Position numbers and translations under genes: made by a program
Shown here: positions 8,142 to 15,913 of the stretch, piece after piece
Numbering within the stretch: position 1 is the stretch's first letter
Layout of the letters: each line of letters begins with the position of its first letter
The notes under the pieces: generated by a model
Databases searched by the model: none
Seen by the model: only the letters and a program-made list of their open reading frames with translations
Told to the model about the DNA's origin: nothing
Origin: Streptomyces glaucescens
GTDB taxonomy: Bacteria; Actinomycetota; Actinomycetes; Streptomycetales; Streptomycetaceae
Reading direction: 5' to 3'
Length of the DNA stretch: 33,466 bases
NCBI RefSeq assembly: GCF_002154375.1
Contig: NZ_MUND01000311.1
Span: 1 to 33,466, forward strand

Positions 8142-9563
8142 TCAGCCGACCGCGCCTTCCATCTGGAGCTCGATCAGCCGGTTGAGCTCGAGGGCGTACT
8201 CCATGGGCAGCTCCTTGGCGATCGGCTCGACGAAGCCGCGCACGATCATCGCCATCGCCTCGTCCTCGGAGAGACCGCGGCTCATCAGGTAGAAGAGCTG
8301 GTCCTCGGAGACCTTGGAGACGGTCGCCTCGTGGCCCATGGACACGTCGTCCTCGCGGACGTCGACGTACGGGTAGGTGTCCGAGCGGGAGATCGTGTCG
8401 ACCAGCAGCGCGTCGCAGAGGACGTTGGACTTGGAGCCCGGGGCACCCTCGCCGATCTCGATCAGACCGCGGTACGAGGTACGACCACCGCCGCGCGCCA
8501 CCGACTTGGAGACGATGTTGGACGAGGTGTTCGGGGCCATGTGGACCATCTTGGCGCCGGCGTCCTGGTGCTGGCCCTCGCCCGCGAAGGCGATGGACAG
8601 GGTCTCGCCCTTGGCGTGCTCGCCCATCAGGTAGACGGCCGGGTACTTCATCGTCACCTTGGAGCCGATGTTGCCGTCGATCCACTCCATGGTCGCGCCC
8701 TCGTAGGCGACGGCGCGCTTGGTGACCAGGTTGTAGACGTTGTTCGACCAGTTCTGGATGGTCGTGTAGCGGCAGCGGGCGTTCTTCTTGACGATGATCT
8801 CGACGACCGCGGAGTGCAGCGAGTCCGACTTGTAGATCGGGGCGGTGCAGCCCTCGACGTAGTGCACGTAGGCACCCTCGTCGACGATGATCAGGGTCCG
8901 CTCGAACTGGCCCATGTTCTCGGTGTTGATCCGGAAGTAGGCCTGGAGCGGGATCTCCACGTGCACGCCCGGCGGGACGTAGATGAAGGAGCCGCCGGAC
9001 CACACGGCCGTGTTCAGCGCGGCGAACTTGTTGTCACCGGCCGGGATGACGGTGCCGAAGTACTCCTTGAAGAGCTCCGGGTGCTCCTTCAGCGCGGTGT
9101 CGGTGTCGAGGAAGATGACGCCCTGCTCCTCCAGGTCCTCGCGGATCTGGTGGTAGACGACCTCCGACTCGTACTGGGCGGCGACACCGGCGACGAGGCG
9201 CTGCTTCTCGGCCTCCGGGATGCCCAGCTTGTCGTAGGTGTTCTTGATGTCCTCGGGCAGGTCCTCCCAGGACTCCGCCTGCTTCTCCGTGGAGCGCACG
9301 AAGTACTTGATGTTGTCGAAGTCGATGCCCGACAGGTCCGAGCCCCAGTTCGGCATGGGCTTCTTCTCGAAGAGCTTCAGGCCCTTGAGGCGCAGCTTGG
9401 TCATCCACTCCGGCTCGGACTTCTTGCCCGAGATGTCGCGGACGACGTCCTCGTTCAGGCCGCGCTTCGCTGCGGCACCGGCCTCGTCGGAGTCGGCCCA
9501 GCCGTATTCGTACTTGCCCAGGCCCTCGAGCTCAGGGTGGGCAGTCTCCGTGGGGAGAGTCAT
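8142..9563 (-). CDS. sufB: Fe-S cluster scaffold protein SufB
   Basis: The 473-aa SufB is the scaffold on which the cluster is built with SufC and SufD. Highly conserved segments are present: [50 protein letters not shown] (with the conserved Cys), [21 protein letters not shown] and [27 protein letters not shown]. The start is ATG 9563, preceded by GGGAGGAA and overlapping the sufR stop by 4 bp (ATGA). The frame is open further upstream, but that part is only the shadow of sufR. Confidence 0.97.
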   Translation of the reverse strand: MTLPTETAHPELEGLGKYEYGWADSDEAGAAAKRGLNEDVVRDISGKKSEPEWMTKLRLKGLKLFEKKPMPNWGSDLSGIDFDNIKYFVRSTEKQAESWEDLPEDIKNTYDKLGIPEAEKQRLVAGVAAQYESEVVYHQIREDLEEQGVIFLDTDTALKEHPELFKEYFGTVIPAGDNKFAALNTAVWSGGSFIYVPPGVHVEIPLQAYFRINTENMGQFERTLIIVDEGAYVHYVEGCTAPIYKSDSLHSAVVEIIVKKNARCRYTTIQNWSNNVYNLVTKRAVAYEGATMEWIDGNIGSKVTMKYPAVYLMGEHAKGETLSIAFAGEGQHQDAGAKMVHMAPNTSSNIVSKSVARGGGRTSYRGLIEIGEGAPGSKSNVLCDALLVDTISRSDTYPYVDVREDDVSMGHEATVSKVSEDQLFYLMSRGLSEDEAMAMIVRGFVEPIAKELPMEYALELNRLIELQMEGAVG

Positions 9564-10351
9564 GCGGGGTTCCTCCCGGCCGTGCTTGCAGATGCGTTGT
9601 GGGTGGTGTCGGAAATCTTCGGAGTCCTCGCGGCCGTCGCCGTCGAGGCCTTCGTCGTGGAGGTCTTCGGGATAAACGTCGTGCACACGCCGTCGCCGTG
9701 GGCGATCGTGGCCAGCCGCTGTACATGTGTACCGAGCAGCTCGGCGAAAAATTCCGTCTCGGCCTCGCAGAGCTGCGGAAACTGCTCGGCGACGTGGGCG
9801 ACCGGACAGTGGTGCTGGCACAGCTGCTCGCCGGTGGGCGCGCTGCGCGCGGTAGCAGCGTACCCGTCCGCGCTCAAGGCCTTGGCCAGCGCTTCGGTCC
9901 GCTGTTCGGGGGCGGCCTGCTCGACCGCCTTCCGGTAGGCGGTGGACTGGGCGGCGATCCGGGCGCGGGCGAAGGCGGCGACCGCCTCGTCCCCGCCCTC
10001 CCGCTCGGCGATCCAGCGCAGGGCGTCCATGGCCAGCGTGTCGTACGACTGGTCGAAGGCGTCCCGGCCGCAGTCGGTCAGCGCGAAGACCTTGGCGGGG
10101 CGGCCCCGGGTGCGGGCGCCGTACACCCGCCGCTCGCGGGCTTCGACGACGCCGTCGGCGACCAGCGCGTCCAGGTGCCGGCGGACGGCGGCCTGGGTGA
10201 GGCCCAGCCGGCCGGCGAGTTCGGCGACGGTCGACGGACCGTGGTCCAGGATCGACCGCGCGACCCGGTTGCGCGTCGAGCGCTCCCCGGTCGCGAGCTC
10301 CTCCTGCGGGGCCCCCGCGGGGGTCTCCCGAGCTGCGCCGACGTTTTTCAC
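9560..10351 (-). CDS. sufR: Fe-S cluster-sensing repressor SufR
   Basis: The product is 263 aa from GTG 10351. An N-terminal winged helix ([45 protein letters not shown], then the [12 protein letters not shown] wing) is followed by a dimerisation/cluster domain with Cys178, Cys182, Cys195 and Cys223 (CQHHC, QLCEAE, GDGVC) as candidate [4Fe-4S] ligands. In Streptomyces SufR with its cluster is known to repress the suf operon through a CAAC-N6-GTTG palindrome. That exact element lies on this gene's own -10 and start codon, so autorepression is expected. The frame is open to 10423, but GTG 10351 is preferred: similarity begins there, and TTGTCA-N18-AACAAT ends 6 nt upstream. The C-terminal ~40 residues are a Ser/Thr/Ala-rich tail. 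Confidence 0.93.
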   Translation of the reverse strand: MKNVGAARETPAGAPQEELATGERSTRNRVARSILDHGPSTVAELAGRLGLTQAAVRRHLDALVADGVVEARERRVYGARTRGRPAKVFALTDCGRDAFDQSYDTLAMDALRWIAEREGGDEAVAAFARARIAAQSTAYRKAVEQAAPEQRTEALAKALSADGYAATARSAPTGEQLCQHHCPVAHVAEQFPQLCEAETEFFAELLGTHVQRLATIAHGDGVCTTFIPKTSTTKASTATAARTPKISDTTHNASASTAGRNPA

Positions 10352-10364
10352 AACGCCATTGTTG
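10351..10364 (-). promoter_or_regulatory. SufR operator
   Basis: CAACGCCATTGTTG matches exactly the CAAC-N6-GTTG palindrome described for SufR in Streptomyces. It overlaps the proposed -10 (10358-10363) and touches the GTG start of sufR, so a bound repressor would block RNA polymerase. Confidence 0.88.
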
Positions 10365-10387
10365 CGTAATTCCCGAGAGCGTGACAA
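10358..10387 (-). promoter_or_regulatory. suf operon promoter (leaderless)
   Basis: On the minus strand a -35 TTGTCA (10382-10387) and a -10 AACAAT (10358-10363) are separated by 18 nt. The -10 ends 6 nt before the GTG of sufR, so the transcript should begin at the start codon with no ribosome site. Confidence 0.6.
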
Positions 10388-10423
10388 GCGGCGCCCGGTC
10401 CACCGGACGGTGCCCTGCGTCAC

Positions 10424-10437
10424 TTAGGCATACCTAA
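10424..10437. promoter_or_regulatory. Iron-box-like palindrome (possible DmdR/IdeR half-type site)
   Basis: TTAGG-CATA-CCTAA is a perfect outer 5+5 palindrome. It equals the inner/right two thirds (TTAGGCTAACCTAA pattern) of the 19-bp DtxR/IdeR/DmdR iron box; the left TTAGG is absent. It sits 37 bp upstream of the suf -35 and about 95 bp upstream of the AAC(3) gene, so it could serve either gene or act at a distance. Confidence 0.45.
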
Positions 10438-10440
10438 ACT

Positions 10441-10480
10441 GACCTGCGCAAACGATCTTTGATCGATCAAACCGCAGGTC
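10441..10480. promoter_or_regulatory. Nested palindrome between sufR and the AAC(3) gene
   Basis: The inner perfect 14-bp palindrome TTTGATCGATCAAA (10458-10471) is enclosed by outer 8-bp arms GACCTGCG (10441-10448) and CGCAGGTC (10473-10480). It looks like an operator for a dimeric regulator or a cruciform-forming element. No family match is recognised. Confidence 0.5.
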
Positions 10481-10530
10481 CGCCCGTGCGTAAAACCGGT
10501 GGCGCCCCCACCCCCCGGCCTGGACACTCC

Positions 10531-11337
10531 ATGATCATGTCCACCTCCGCTCCGACCGGCCCGCTCGTCACCCGCGACACCCTCGCGGCGGACCTCGCCG
10601 ACCTGGGCGTACGCCCGGGCGAGACCCTCCTCGCGCACACCTCCCTCAGCTCCCTCGGCTGGGTGTGCGGAGGCGCCGTCGCCGTCGTCCAGGCCCTCCT
10701 GGACGCCCTCGGCCCCGACGGCACCCTCGTCGTCCCCACCCAGACCGCCGACCTCTCCGACCCGGCCGGGTGGTCGAACCCGCCGGTCCCCGAGGAGTGG
10801 TGGCCTGCCATCCGGGCCGCCATGCCCGCCTACGACCCGCGGATCACGCCCACCCGGGGCGTCGGGGTCGTCCCCGAGACCGTCCGCACCTGGCCCGGCG
10901 CCCGCCGCTCCGCCCACCCCCACACCTCCTTCGCCGCCCTCGGCCCGCGCGCCGCGGAGATCACCGACGGCCACGCCCCCGACTGCCGCCTCGGCGAGCG
11001 CAGCCCGCTCGCGGCGCTGGAACGCCTCGGCGCCCGGGTGCTGCTGCTCGGCGCGGACTACGACGCGTGCACGAGCTTCCACCTCGCCGAGTACCGGATA
11101 CCGGCACCGCCGGTCGAGGTCGGCCGCCCCGGGCCGGACGGCTGGGAGGTGGTCACCGAGCCGTCGATCTCCTCGGAGCGGTTCGACGAACTGGGACACG
11201 ACTTCGAGCGCGACCGCCCCGTCGTACGCGGGACCGCCGGAGCCGCCGTGGCACGGCTCTTCCCCGTGGCCGACGCGGTGGCGTACGCCGAGCGCTGGCT
11301 GGCCCGGCACCGGCCCCGCGCGAGCGAACCCGAGTGA
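10531..11337 (+). CDS. AAC(3)-family aminoglycoside N-acetyltransferase homologue
   Basis: The 268-aa product (ATG 10531; ATG 10537 also possible) belongs to the antibiotic NAT family that acetylates the 3-amino group of aminoglycosides using acetyl-CoA. Seen: [38 protein letters not shown] near the N-terminus, the catalytic-His motif [35 protein letters not shown], and [10 protein letters not shown] containing the HLAE motif. The frame is open back to a TTG at 10459, but that part overlaps the palindrome and reads poorly. No clear Shine-Dalgarno is seen. The true substrate is unknown: many family members (YokD-like) are housekeeping enzymes, so a resistance role is not shown. Confidence 0.85.
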   Translation: MIMSTSAPTGPLVTRDTLAADLADLGVRPGETLLAHTSLSSLGWVCGGAVAVVQALLDALGPDGTLVVPTQTADLSDPAGWSNPPVPEEWWPAIRAAMPAYDPRITPTRGVGVVPETVRTWPGARRSAHPHTSFAALGPRAAEITDGHAPDCRLGERSPLAALERLGARVLLLGADYDACTSFHLAEYRIPAPPVEVGRPGPDGWEVVTEPSISSERFDELGHDFERDRPVVRGTAGAAVARLFPVADAVAYAERWLARHRPRASEPE

Positions 11338-11399
11338 CGGAGCCGGCCGTCCCGGGGTGCACTTGCGCACCCGCCCGCCTGAGGCACCCCGCGGCTCCC

Positions 11400-11405
11400 T
11401 AGACT
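11400..11405 (+). promoter_or_regulatory. -10 box of the ABC exporter operon (leaderless)
   Basis: TAGACT ends 7 nt before the ATG at 11413, with no ribosome site in between. The spacing predicts a transcript starting at the ATG. The -35 region is weak. Confidence 0.55.
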
Positions 11406-11412
11406 CGGGACC

Positions 11413-12336
11413 ATGCGAAACGAGCCCGTGCTCCAGGTCCAGGCCCTGGTGAAGCGGTACGGCCCGAAGACCGCGGTGGACGGCCTCGACCTGGTGGCCC
11501 GGGCGGGCGTCACCGCCGTCCTCGGCCCCAACGGGGCGGGCAAGACGACCACGGTCGAGACCTGTGAGGGGTACCGCAGGCCGGACTCCGGCACGGTGCG
11601 CGTCCTGGGCCTCGACCCGGTCCGCCAGTCCCGCGAGCTGCGCCCGCGGATCGGCGTGATGCTCCAGTCCGGCGGCGTCTACTCCGGCGCCCGGGCCGAC
11701 GAGATGCTGCGCCACGTCGCGAAACTGCACGCCCATCCCCTCGACGTGGACGCCCTCGTCGAACGGCTCGGGCTCGGCTCCTGCGGCCGTACGACGTACC
11801 GGCGGCTGTCCGGCGGACAGCAGCAGCGGCTCGCCCTGGCGATGGCCGTCGTCGGCCGCCCCGAGCTGGTCTTCCTCGACGAGCCCACCGCCGGACTCGA
11901 CCCGCAGGCCCGCCGCGCCACCTGGGACCTGGTCCGCGACCTGCGCGCCGACGGCGTCTCGGTCATCCTCACCACTCACTACATGGACGAGGCCGAGCAG
12001 CTCGCCGACGACGTCGCCATCATCGACGCCGGCAAGGTCATCGCCCAGGGCTCCCCCGAGGAGCTGTGCCGCGGCGGCGCCGAGAACACCCTGCGCTTCA
12101 CCGGCCGCCCCGGCCTCGACGTGGGCTCCCTGCTCAAGGCGCTGCCCGCGGACTGCGCGGCGGCCGAGCTGACACCTGGCTCCTACCGGGTCGTCGGCAA
12201 GATCGACCCGCAACTGCTGGCGACGGTCACCTCCTGGTGCGCCCAGCACGGGGTGATGCCGGACCGGATCTCGGTGGAGCGGCACACCCTGGAGGACGTC
12301 TTCCTGGAGCTGACCGGCAAGGAGCTGCGCGCATGA
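11413..12336 (+). CDS. ABC transporter ATP-binding protein (ABC-2 exporter)
   Basis: The 307-aa ATPase subunit of an ABC-2 type exporter has Walker A GPNGAGKTT (~39-47), the signature LSGGQQQRLA, Walker B LVFLDEPTAGLD and the switch His in LTTHYMDEAEQ. The roughly 90-residue C-terminal extension ending HTLEDVFLELTGKEL is typical of drug- and haem-type exporters of the CcmA/DrrA class. It overlaps the downstream permease by 4 bp (ATGA). The substrate is unknown. Its place next to ctaA and the suf operon suggests a haem- or redox-related role, but that is only positional inference. Confidence 0.93.
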   Translation: MRNEPVLQVQALVKRYGPKTAVDGLDLVARAGVTAVLGPNGAGKTTTVETCEGYRRPDSGTVRVLGLDPVRQSRELRPRIGVMLQSGGVYSGARADEMLRHVAKLHAHPLDVDALVERLGLGSCGRTTYRRLSGGQQQRLALAMAVVGRPELVFLDEPTAGLDPQARRATWDLVRDLRADGVSVILTTHYMDEAEQLADDVAIIDAGKVIAQGSPEELCRGGAENTLRFTGRPGLDVGSLLKALPADCAAAELTPGSYRVVGKIDPQLLATVTSWCAQHGVMPDRISVERHTLEDVFLELTGKELRA

Positions 12337-13100
12337 CGACGGGGACCCACACGCCCAGGCCCGGAGCCGCCCCGCTCCCCCGCATGATCGCCGCCCAGGC
12401 CGCCCTGGAGACGAAGATGCTGCTGCGCAACGGCGAGCAGCTGCTCCTGACGGTGATCATCCCGACCCTGCTGCTCGTCCTGTTCAGCACCGTCGACATC
12501 GTCGACACCGGCGCGGGCGAGGCCGTCGACTTCCTCACGCCCGGCATCCTGGCGCTCGCCGTGATGTCGACCGCCTTCACCGGCCAGGCCATCGCCACCG
12601 GCTTCGAACGCCGCTACGGCGTGCTCAAGCGGCTCGCCTCCTCGCCCCTGCCGCGCTGGGGCCTGATGACCGCCAAGACGGTGTCCGTGCTGGTCACCGA
12701 GGTGCTCCAGGTGATCCTGGTGACGGTGATCGCCTTCGCGCTGGGCTGGTCGCCGCACGGCAGCCCGCTCGCCGTCCTGCTGCTCCTGGTGCTCGGCACG
12801 GCCGCCTTCTCCGGGCTCGGCCTGCTGATGGCGGGCACCCTCAAGGCGGAGGCGACACTGGCCGCCGCCAACCTGGTCTTCCTGCTGCTGCTCGTCGGCG
12901 GCGGGGTGATCGTGCCGCTCGACAAGTTCCCGCCCGCCGCCCAGGACGTCCTCGGCCTGCTGCCGATCTCCGCCCTCTCGGACGGACTGCGCGACGTGCT
13001 CCAGCACGGCGCCGGGATGCCGTGGGGGAACCTGGCGATCCTCGCGGTCTGGGCGGTCGCGGGACTGGCGGCGGCGGGGAGGTTCTTCCGCTGGGAGTAG
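12333..13100 (+). CDS. ABC-2 type transporter permease
   Basis: The 255-aa permease partners the preceding ATPase, with which it is translationally coupled. Six hydrophobic segments are visible (LLLTVIIPTLLLVLF; FLTPGILALAVMSTAFTGQAI; LVTEVLQVILVTVIAFALGW; AVLLLLVLGTAAFSGLGLLMAG; LAAANLVFLLLLVGGGVIVP; LAILAVWAVAGLAAAG). The cytoplasmic loop ERRYGVLKRLASSPLPRW after the second segment and the P.SALSDGLRDVL motif before the last are typical of ABC-2 exporters. The upstream open frame is a shadow of the ATPase gene. Confidence 0.92.
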   Translation: MTTGTHTPRPGAAPLPRMIAAQAALETKMLLRNGEQLLLTVIIPTLLLVLFSTVDIVDTGAGEAVDFLTPGILALAVMSTAFTGQAIATGFERRYGVLKRLASSPLPRWGLMTAKTVSVLVTEVLQVILVTVIAFALGWSPHGSPLAVLLLLVLGTAAFSGLGLLMAGTLKAEATLAAANLVFLLLLVGGGVIVPLDKFPPAAQDVLGLLPISALSDGLRDVLQHGAGMPWGNLAILAVWAVAGLAAAGRFFRWE

Positions 13101-13117
13101 CCCGTACCGCCTGATTC

Positions 13118-13157
13118 GCACCCCTCGTGAACGGGTGCACAAGCGGCCCCCTACGAT
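13118..13157 (+). promoter_or_regulatory. ctaA promoter region: leaderless -10 and a small hairpin
   Basis: TACGAT at 13152-13157 lies exactly 7 nt before the GTG at 13165, pointing to a leaderless transcript. Just upstream, GCACCC (13118-13123) and GGGTGC (13133-13138) form a 6-bp inverted repeat covering the -35 position, which could be an operator or end the preceding operon. Confidence 0.45.
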
Positions 13158-13164
13158 GGTGCGC

Positions 13165-14163
13165 GTGCCAAAGCTGACCCGCGCCGACGCCGCAGCGGCG
13201 CTGCGCAACCCGCTCGCCTTCATCGCCGCCCGCTGGACCCCGGACCCCCGGACGGTTCGGCGGGCCGCTCTCGCCGCGCTCGTCATGTCGGTGGTCATCG
13301 TGGTCACCGGCGGCGCGGTCCGCCTCACCGGCTCCGGTCTGGGCTGCCCGACCTGGCCGAAGTGCACGGAGGACTCGCTCACCGCGACGTCGGAGATGGG
13401 CCTGCACGGCGCCATCGAGTTCGGCAACCGCATGCTGACGTACGTGCTGTGCGCGGCCGTCGGCTGGGCGATCATCGCGGCCCGCTCGCAGAAGCCGGTG
13501 CGGCGGGACCTGACCCGGCTGGGCTGGATCCAGTTCTGGGTCGTGATGGGCAACGCGATCCTCGGCGGCATCGTCGTGCTGGTCGGTCTCAACCCGTACA
13601 CGGTCGCCGCGCACTTCCTGCTCTCCTCCGCGCTGATCGCGGTCGCGACCGTGATGTGGCAGCGCACCCGGGAGGGAGACGGGGTGCCCCGGCCGCTGGT
13701 CGGAAAGTCCGTTCAGCAGCTGGTGTGGGTGCTGATCGGCGTCACGGTGCTGCTGATCGCGGTCGGCACGGTCGTCACCGGTGCGGGCCCGCACGCGGGC
13801 GATTCCAGTGACGTGCCGCGGATGCCGCTGGACTGGGAGATGGTCAGCAAGCTGCACGCCGTGCTGGCGTGGATCGTGGTGACGCTGACGTTCGCGCTGT
13901 GGTTCGTGCTGAAGGCGGTCGACGCGCCGAAGGGCCCGCTGGACCGCACCCGGGATCTGTTCGTGATCCTGCTGCTCCAGGGCGTGGTCGGTTACGTGCA
14001 GTACTTCACCGACCTCCCCGAGGTCCTGGTCGGCGCGCACATGCTCGGCTCGTGCCTGGTGTGGATCGGCACCCTGCGGGTGCTGCTGGCGCTGCGCGAG
14101 CGGCCCGACGCCGCCCCGGCGGACCTTCCGGAGCAGCCGGACCGGGCGCTGACCACCGCCTGA
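13165..14163 (+). CDS. ctaA: Haem A synthase CtaA (Cox15)
   Basis: The 332-aa membrane enzyme oxidises the C8 methyl of haem O to give haem A for cytochrome aa3 oxidase. There are eight transmembrane helices in two four-helix halves. Four conserved haem-ligating His are visible in MGLHGAIEFGNRML, YTVAAHFLLSS, SKLHAVLAWIV and LVGAHMLGSC. The first outer loop carries a Cys pair (GLGCPTWPKC) typical of Gram-positive CtaA. I prefer GTG 13165 because TACGAT is placed for leaderless initiation there; ATG 13156 and GTG 13135 are in-frame alternatives. ctaB lies about 1.7 kb away on the other strand. Confidence 0.93.
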   Translation: MPKLTRADAAAALRNPLAFIAARWTPDPRTVRRAALAALVMSVVIVVTGGAVRLTGSGLGCPTWPKCTEDSLTATSEMGLHGAIEFGNRMLTYVLCAAVGWAIIAARSQKPVRRDLTRLGWIQFWVVMGNAILGGIVVLVGLNPYTVAAHFLLSSALIAVATVMWQRTREGDGVPRPLVGKSVQQLVWVLIGVTVLLIAVGTVVTGAGPHAGDSSDVPRMPLDWEMVSKLHAVLAWIVVTLTFALWFVLKAVDAPKGPLDRTRDLFVILLLQGVVGYVQYFTDLPEVLVGAHMLGSCLVWIGTLRVLLALRERPDAAPADLPEQPDRALTTA

Positions 14164-14175
14164 CCGGCCGTCTTC

Positions 14176-14188
14176 CGCCCGGAGGGCG
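14176..14188. terminator. Small hairpin between convergent ctaA and the amidohydrolase
   Basis: CGCCC-GGA-GGGCG forms a 5-bp stem with a 3-nt loop in the 26-bp gap between two convergent genes. It is short and without T-tracts; it could act weakly in both directions. Confidence 0.35.
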
Positions 14189-14189
14189 C

Positions 14190-15296
14190 TCACTCCAGCC
14201 CGTACACCCGCCGCGCGTTCCCCGCCGCGATCAGCCCCGCCACCCGCTGGGCGTCCCCGAGGGACCACGCGCCCTCGGCCACCCAGCCGCCGAGCACCCG
14301 GGCCAGCGCCTCGCGGAACAGCCGGGCGCCCACGACGTGCAGTTCGGGCAGCCCCTGGGCACCGCTGGAGAAGAGGACCTTGCCGAAGGGGGCGAGTTCC
14401 AGGATCTCCGCGAGGACGGTGGCGGCCCGGGCGCCGGTGCGGACCAGGGCGGCGCCGGAGTCGGCGTAGACGTGCGGGAAGACTCCGGCGAGGTGGGCGG
14501 CGTGCCGGTGGTACGGGTAGCCGTGCAGCAGCACCAGGTCCGTGCCCAGGCCCGCCGCGGCCCGGACGAAGTCGGTGAGCAGCACGGGGTCCGTCCGGTC
14601 GACCCGCAGTCCCGGCTCGCCGAGTCCGGCGTGCAGCTGGAGCGGCCGGCCGGTGGCGACCGCGATCCACAGCAGATGGCGCAGCAGCACGGGGTCGCTC
14701 AGCTCTCCGCCGACCGGCCGGGCGGCCAGCCAGCGCCCCGCCGCACCGCGTACCTCGCCGGGGCCGGGCGGTTCGGGCGCGAGGGCGAGTCCGTGGCGGA
14801 CGCCGGCCACGGAGGTGAAGGCGACCGCGTTCGCGGCGGCGCCGTGCACCGATTCGGCGAGGTTGGCGAGGAACGACTCGCAGGTGCCGGAGGTGTCGGC
14901 GACCTGCTCGGCCAGCAGTTCGAGCCGTACGACCTCCCGGGCCTCGGCGGCGGAGACGGCGGCCAGCTCGGCGGGGCCGGTGAGGTCGCCGGGCAGGCCG
15001 GTGTCGACGAGATACGTGGTGATGCCGCTGCCGCGCAGCAGCCGCCGGCCGGCCTCCAGGACGCCCAGTTCCCGGCGCCGGGCGAGGTAGCGGGCGGGCG
15101 GGCAGTGGGGTTCCAGGCCGAGCAGGGGCGGGCACCAGCGCCGTACGGCGAAGCCCGTCTGGGTGTCGAACAGGGTGGTGCCCGAGGCGGGCGGTCCCTC
15201 GGTGCGGGCCAGCTGGGTCTCGAAGGTGCCGAGGCCCAGCTCCGTTCTCAGTACGCCGTGGCAGTACTGGTCCACGAGGGACGGCGTTTCGATCAT
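14190..15296 (-). CDS. Amidohydrolase family protein (FluG N-terminal-like)
   Basis: The 368-aa protein resembles amidohydrolase-2/FluG-like TIM-barrel enzymes. Seen: an N-terminal DQYCHGV segment where the metal-binding region is expected, RPLQLHAGLGEPGLRVDRTDP, LVLLHGYPYHRHAAHLAGVFPHVYADSG, and the C-terminal GKVLFSSGAQGLPELHVVGARLFREAL ending in GNARRVYGL. The strict HxH of classical members is not obvious at the N-terminus and Ser-Ser replaces the usual S/T-D before GA.G.PE, so catalytic ability is uncertain. GGGAG lies 7 nt before the ATG. The substrate is unknown; its place between ctaA and ctaB implies no known haem role. Confidence 0.75.
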   Translation of the reverse strand: MIETPSLVDQYCHGVLRTELGLGTFETQLARTEGPPASGTTLFDTQTGFAVRRWCPPLLGLEPHCPPARYLARRRELGVLEAGRRLLRGSGITTYLVDTGLPGDLTGPAELAAVSAAEAREVVRLELLAEQVADTSGTCESFLANLAESVHGAAANAVAFTSVAGVRHGLALAPEPPGPGEVRGAAGRWLAARPVGGELSDPVLLRHLLWIAVATGRPLQLHAGLGEPGLRVDRTDPVLLTDFVRAAAGLGTDLVLLHGYPYHRHAAHLAGVFPHVYADSGAALVRTGARAATVLAEILELAPFGKVLFSSGAQGLPELHVVGARLFREALARVLGGWVAEGAWSLGDAQRVAGLIAAGNARRVYGLE

Positions 15297-15442
15297 CCGG
15301 GACTCCCGTGACTGGACCGCGTACTCCTACGAGTCCTAACGGGTGAACCGGGTGTCAGGTACCGCGGGCGCACACCCCGTGCGAACCGCCGACGACTGTC
15401 AGCCGTTCCAGGGCCGTCCCGGGGGCGGGGCGCCGGCCGGTG

Positions 15443-15775
15443 TCAGCCGTTCGAGGGGCCGCCGACCTGGATGCCCGCCATGCGGGTCCACTCGTACGGG
15501 CCGGTCCTCACCTTGGCGGCGAACTCGCCGTCGAAGTCCTCGTGGACGGTGATCCCGGCCTTCGCGACGGCCTGCTCGGCGATCGCGTAGGAGGGGGCCA
15601 CCAGGTCGCCCCAGCCGCCGTCCTCGCCCACGAGGACGATCCGGGCGCCGCGCTGCCCGAGGTACGCCACCTGGCCCTCGGCACCGCCGTGCGCCTTGGA
15701 GAAGGCGCCGATCCGCTTGGCGAGCCGGGCCACCGTGCGCTCGGCCTTCGCGTCAACCTGCTGCGTGTCTGCCAT
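15443..15775 (-). CDS. Conserved hypothetical protein, 110 aa
   Basis: A small soluble protein with no recognised domain. It starts with a charged helix (QQVDAKAERTVARLAKRIGAF) and continues with strand-like segments (ARIVLVGEDGGWGDLV, AGITVHEDFDGEFAAKVRTGPYEW). Composition and third-position GC are those of a real Streptomyces gene. A TAGCAT hexamer lies exactly 7 nt before the ATG with no ribosome site, which supports the start and a leaderless transcript. I believe homologues sit at this locus in other streptomycetes, but the function is unknown. Confidence 0.8.
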   Translation of the reverse strand: MADTQQVDAKAERTVARLAKRIGAFSKAHGGAEGQVAYLGQRGARIVLVGEDGGWGDLVAPSYAIAEQAVAKAGITVHEDFDGEFAAKVRTGPYEWTRMAGIQVGGPSNG

Positions 15776-15782
15776 GGCCAGG

Positions 15783-15788
15783 ATGCTA
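15783..15788 (-). promoter_or_regulatory. -10 box of the 110-aa hypothetical gene (leaderless)
   Basis: TAGCAT on the minus strand is separated from the ATG by 7 nt (CCTGGCC). A CTACC-CGTC-GGTAG inverted repeat overlaps it just upstream. Confidence 0.45.
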
Positions 15789-15819
15789 CCGACGGGTAGA
15801 TCAAACGGCGACGGGAGGG

Positions 15820-15890
15820 GTGCGTGGCCTTGACCACGTTCCCCCAGGCTCTCGGCCTCGACCGCTCACGGGGCACCCCCATCGCCCGGC
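15820..15890. repeat. Putative dispersed Streptomyces hairpin repeat
   Basis: The ctaB 3' intergenic region holds the hairpin CGTGG-CCTTGA-CCACG (15823-15838), then CCCCC (15841-15845) and GGGG...CCCCC (15870-15880). From memory, close variants of this arrangement recur in Streptomyces intergenic DNA. Here it may also serve as the ctaB terminator. Confidence 0.35.
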
Positions 15891-15913
15891 GTGCGGACGG
15901 TACGAAGGGGTGT

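Noticed and set aside
11341-11412. GC-rich inverted segments between the AAC(3) gene and the ABC exporter as a terminator
   Set aside because: The pairings are short and interrupted; the region is better explained as the leaderless promoter of the exporter.
12841-15135. 764-codon minus-strand frame across ctaA and the amidohydrolase
   Set aside because: Mostly Arg/Pro/Gly-rich shadow sequence overlapping two well supported genes in other frames.
15398-15464. Direct repeat TGTCAGCCGTTC at 15398 and 15441, the second at the stop of the 110-aa gene
   Set aside because: Only 12 exact bases; most likely a chance or tiny local duplication of the gene's 3' end without visible function.
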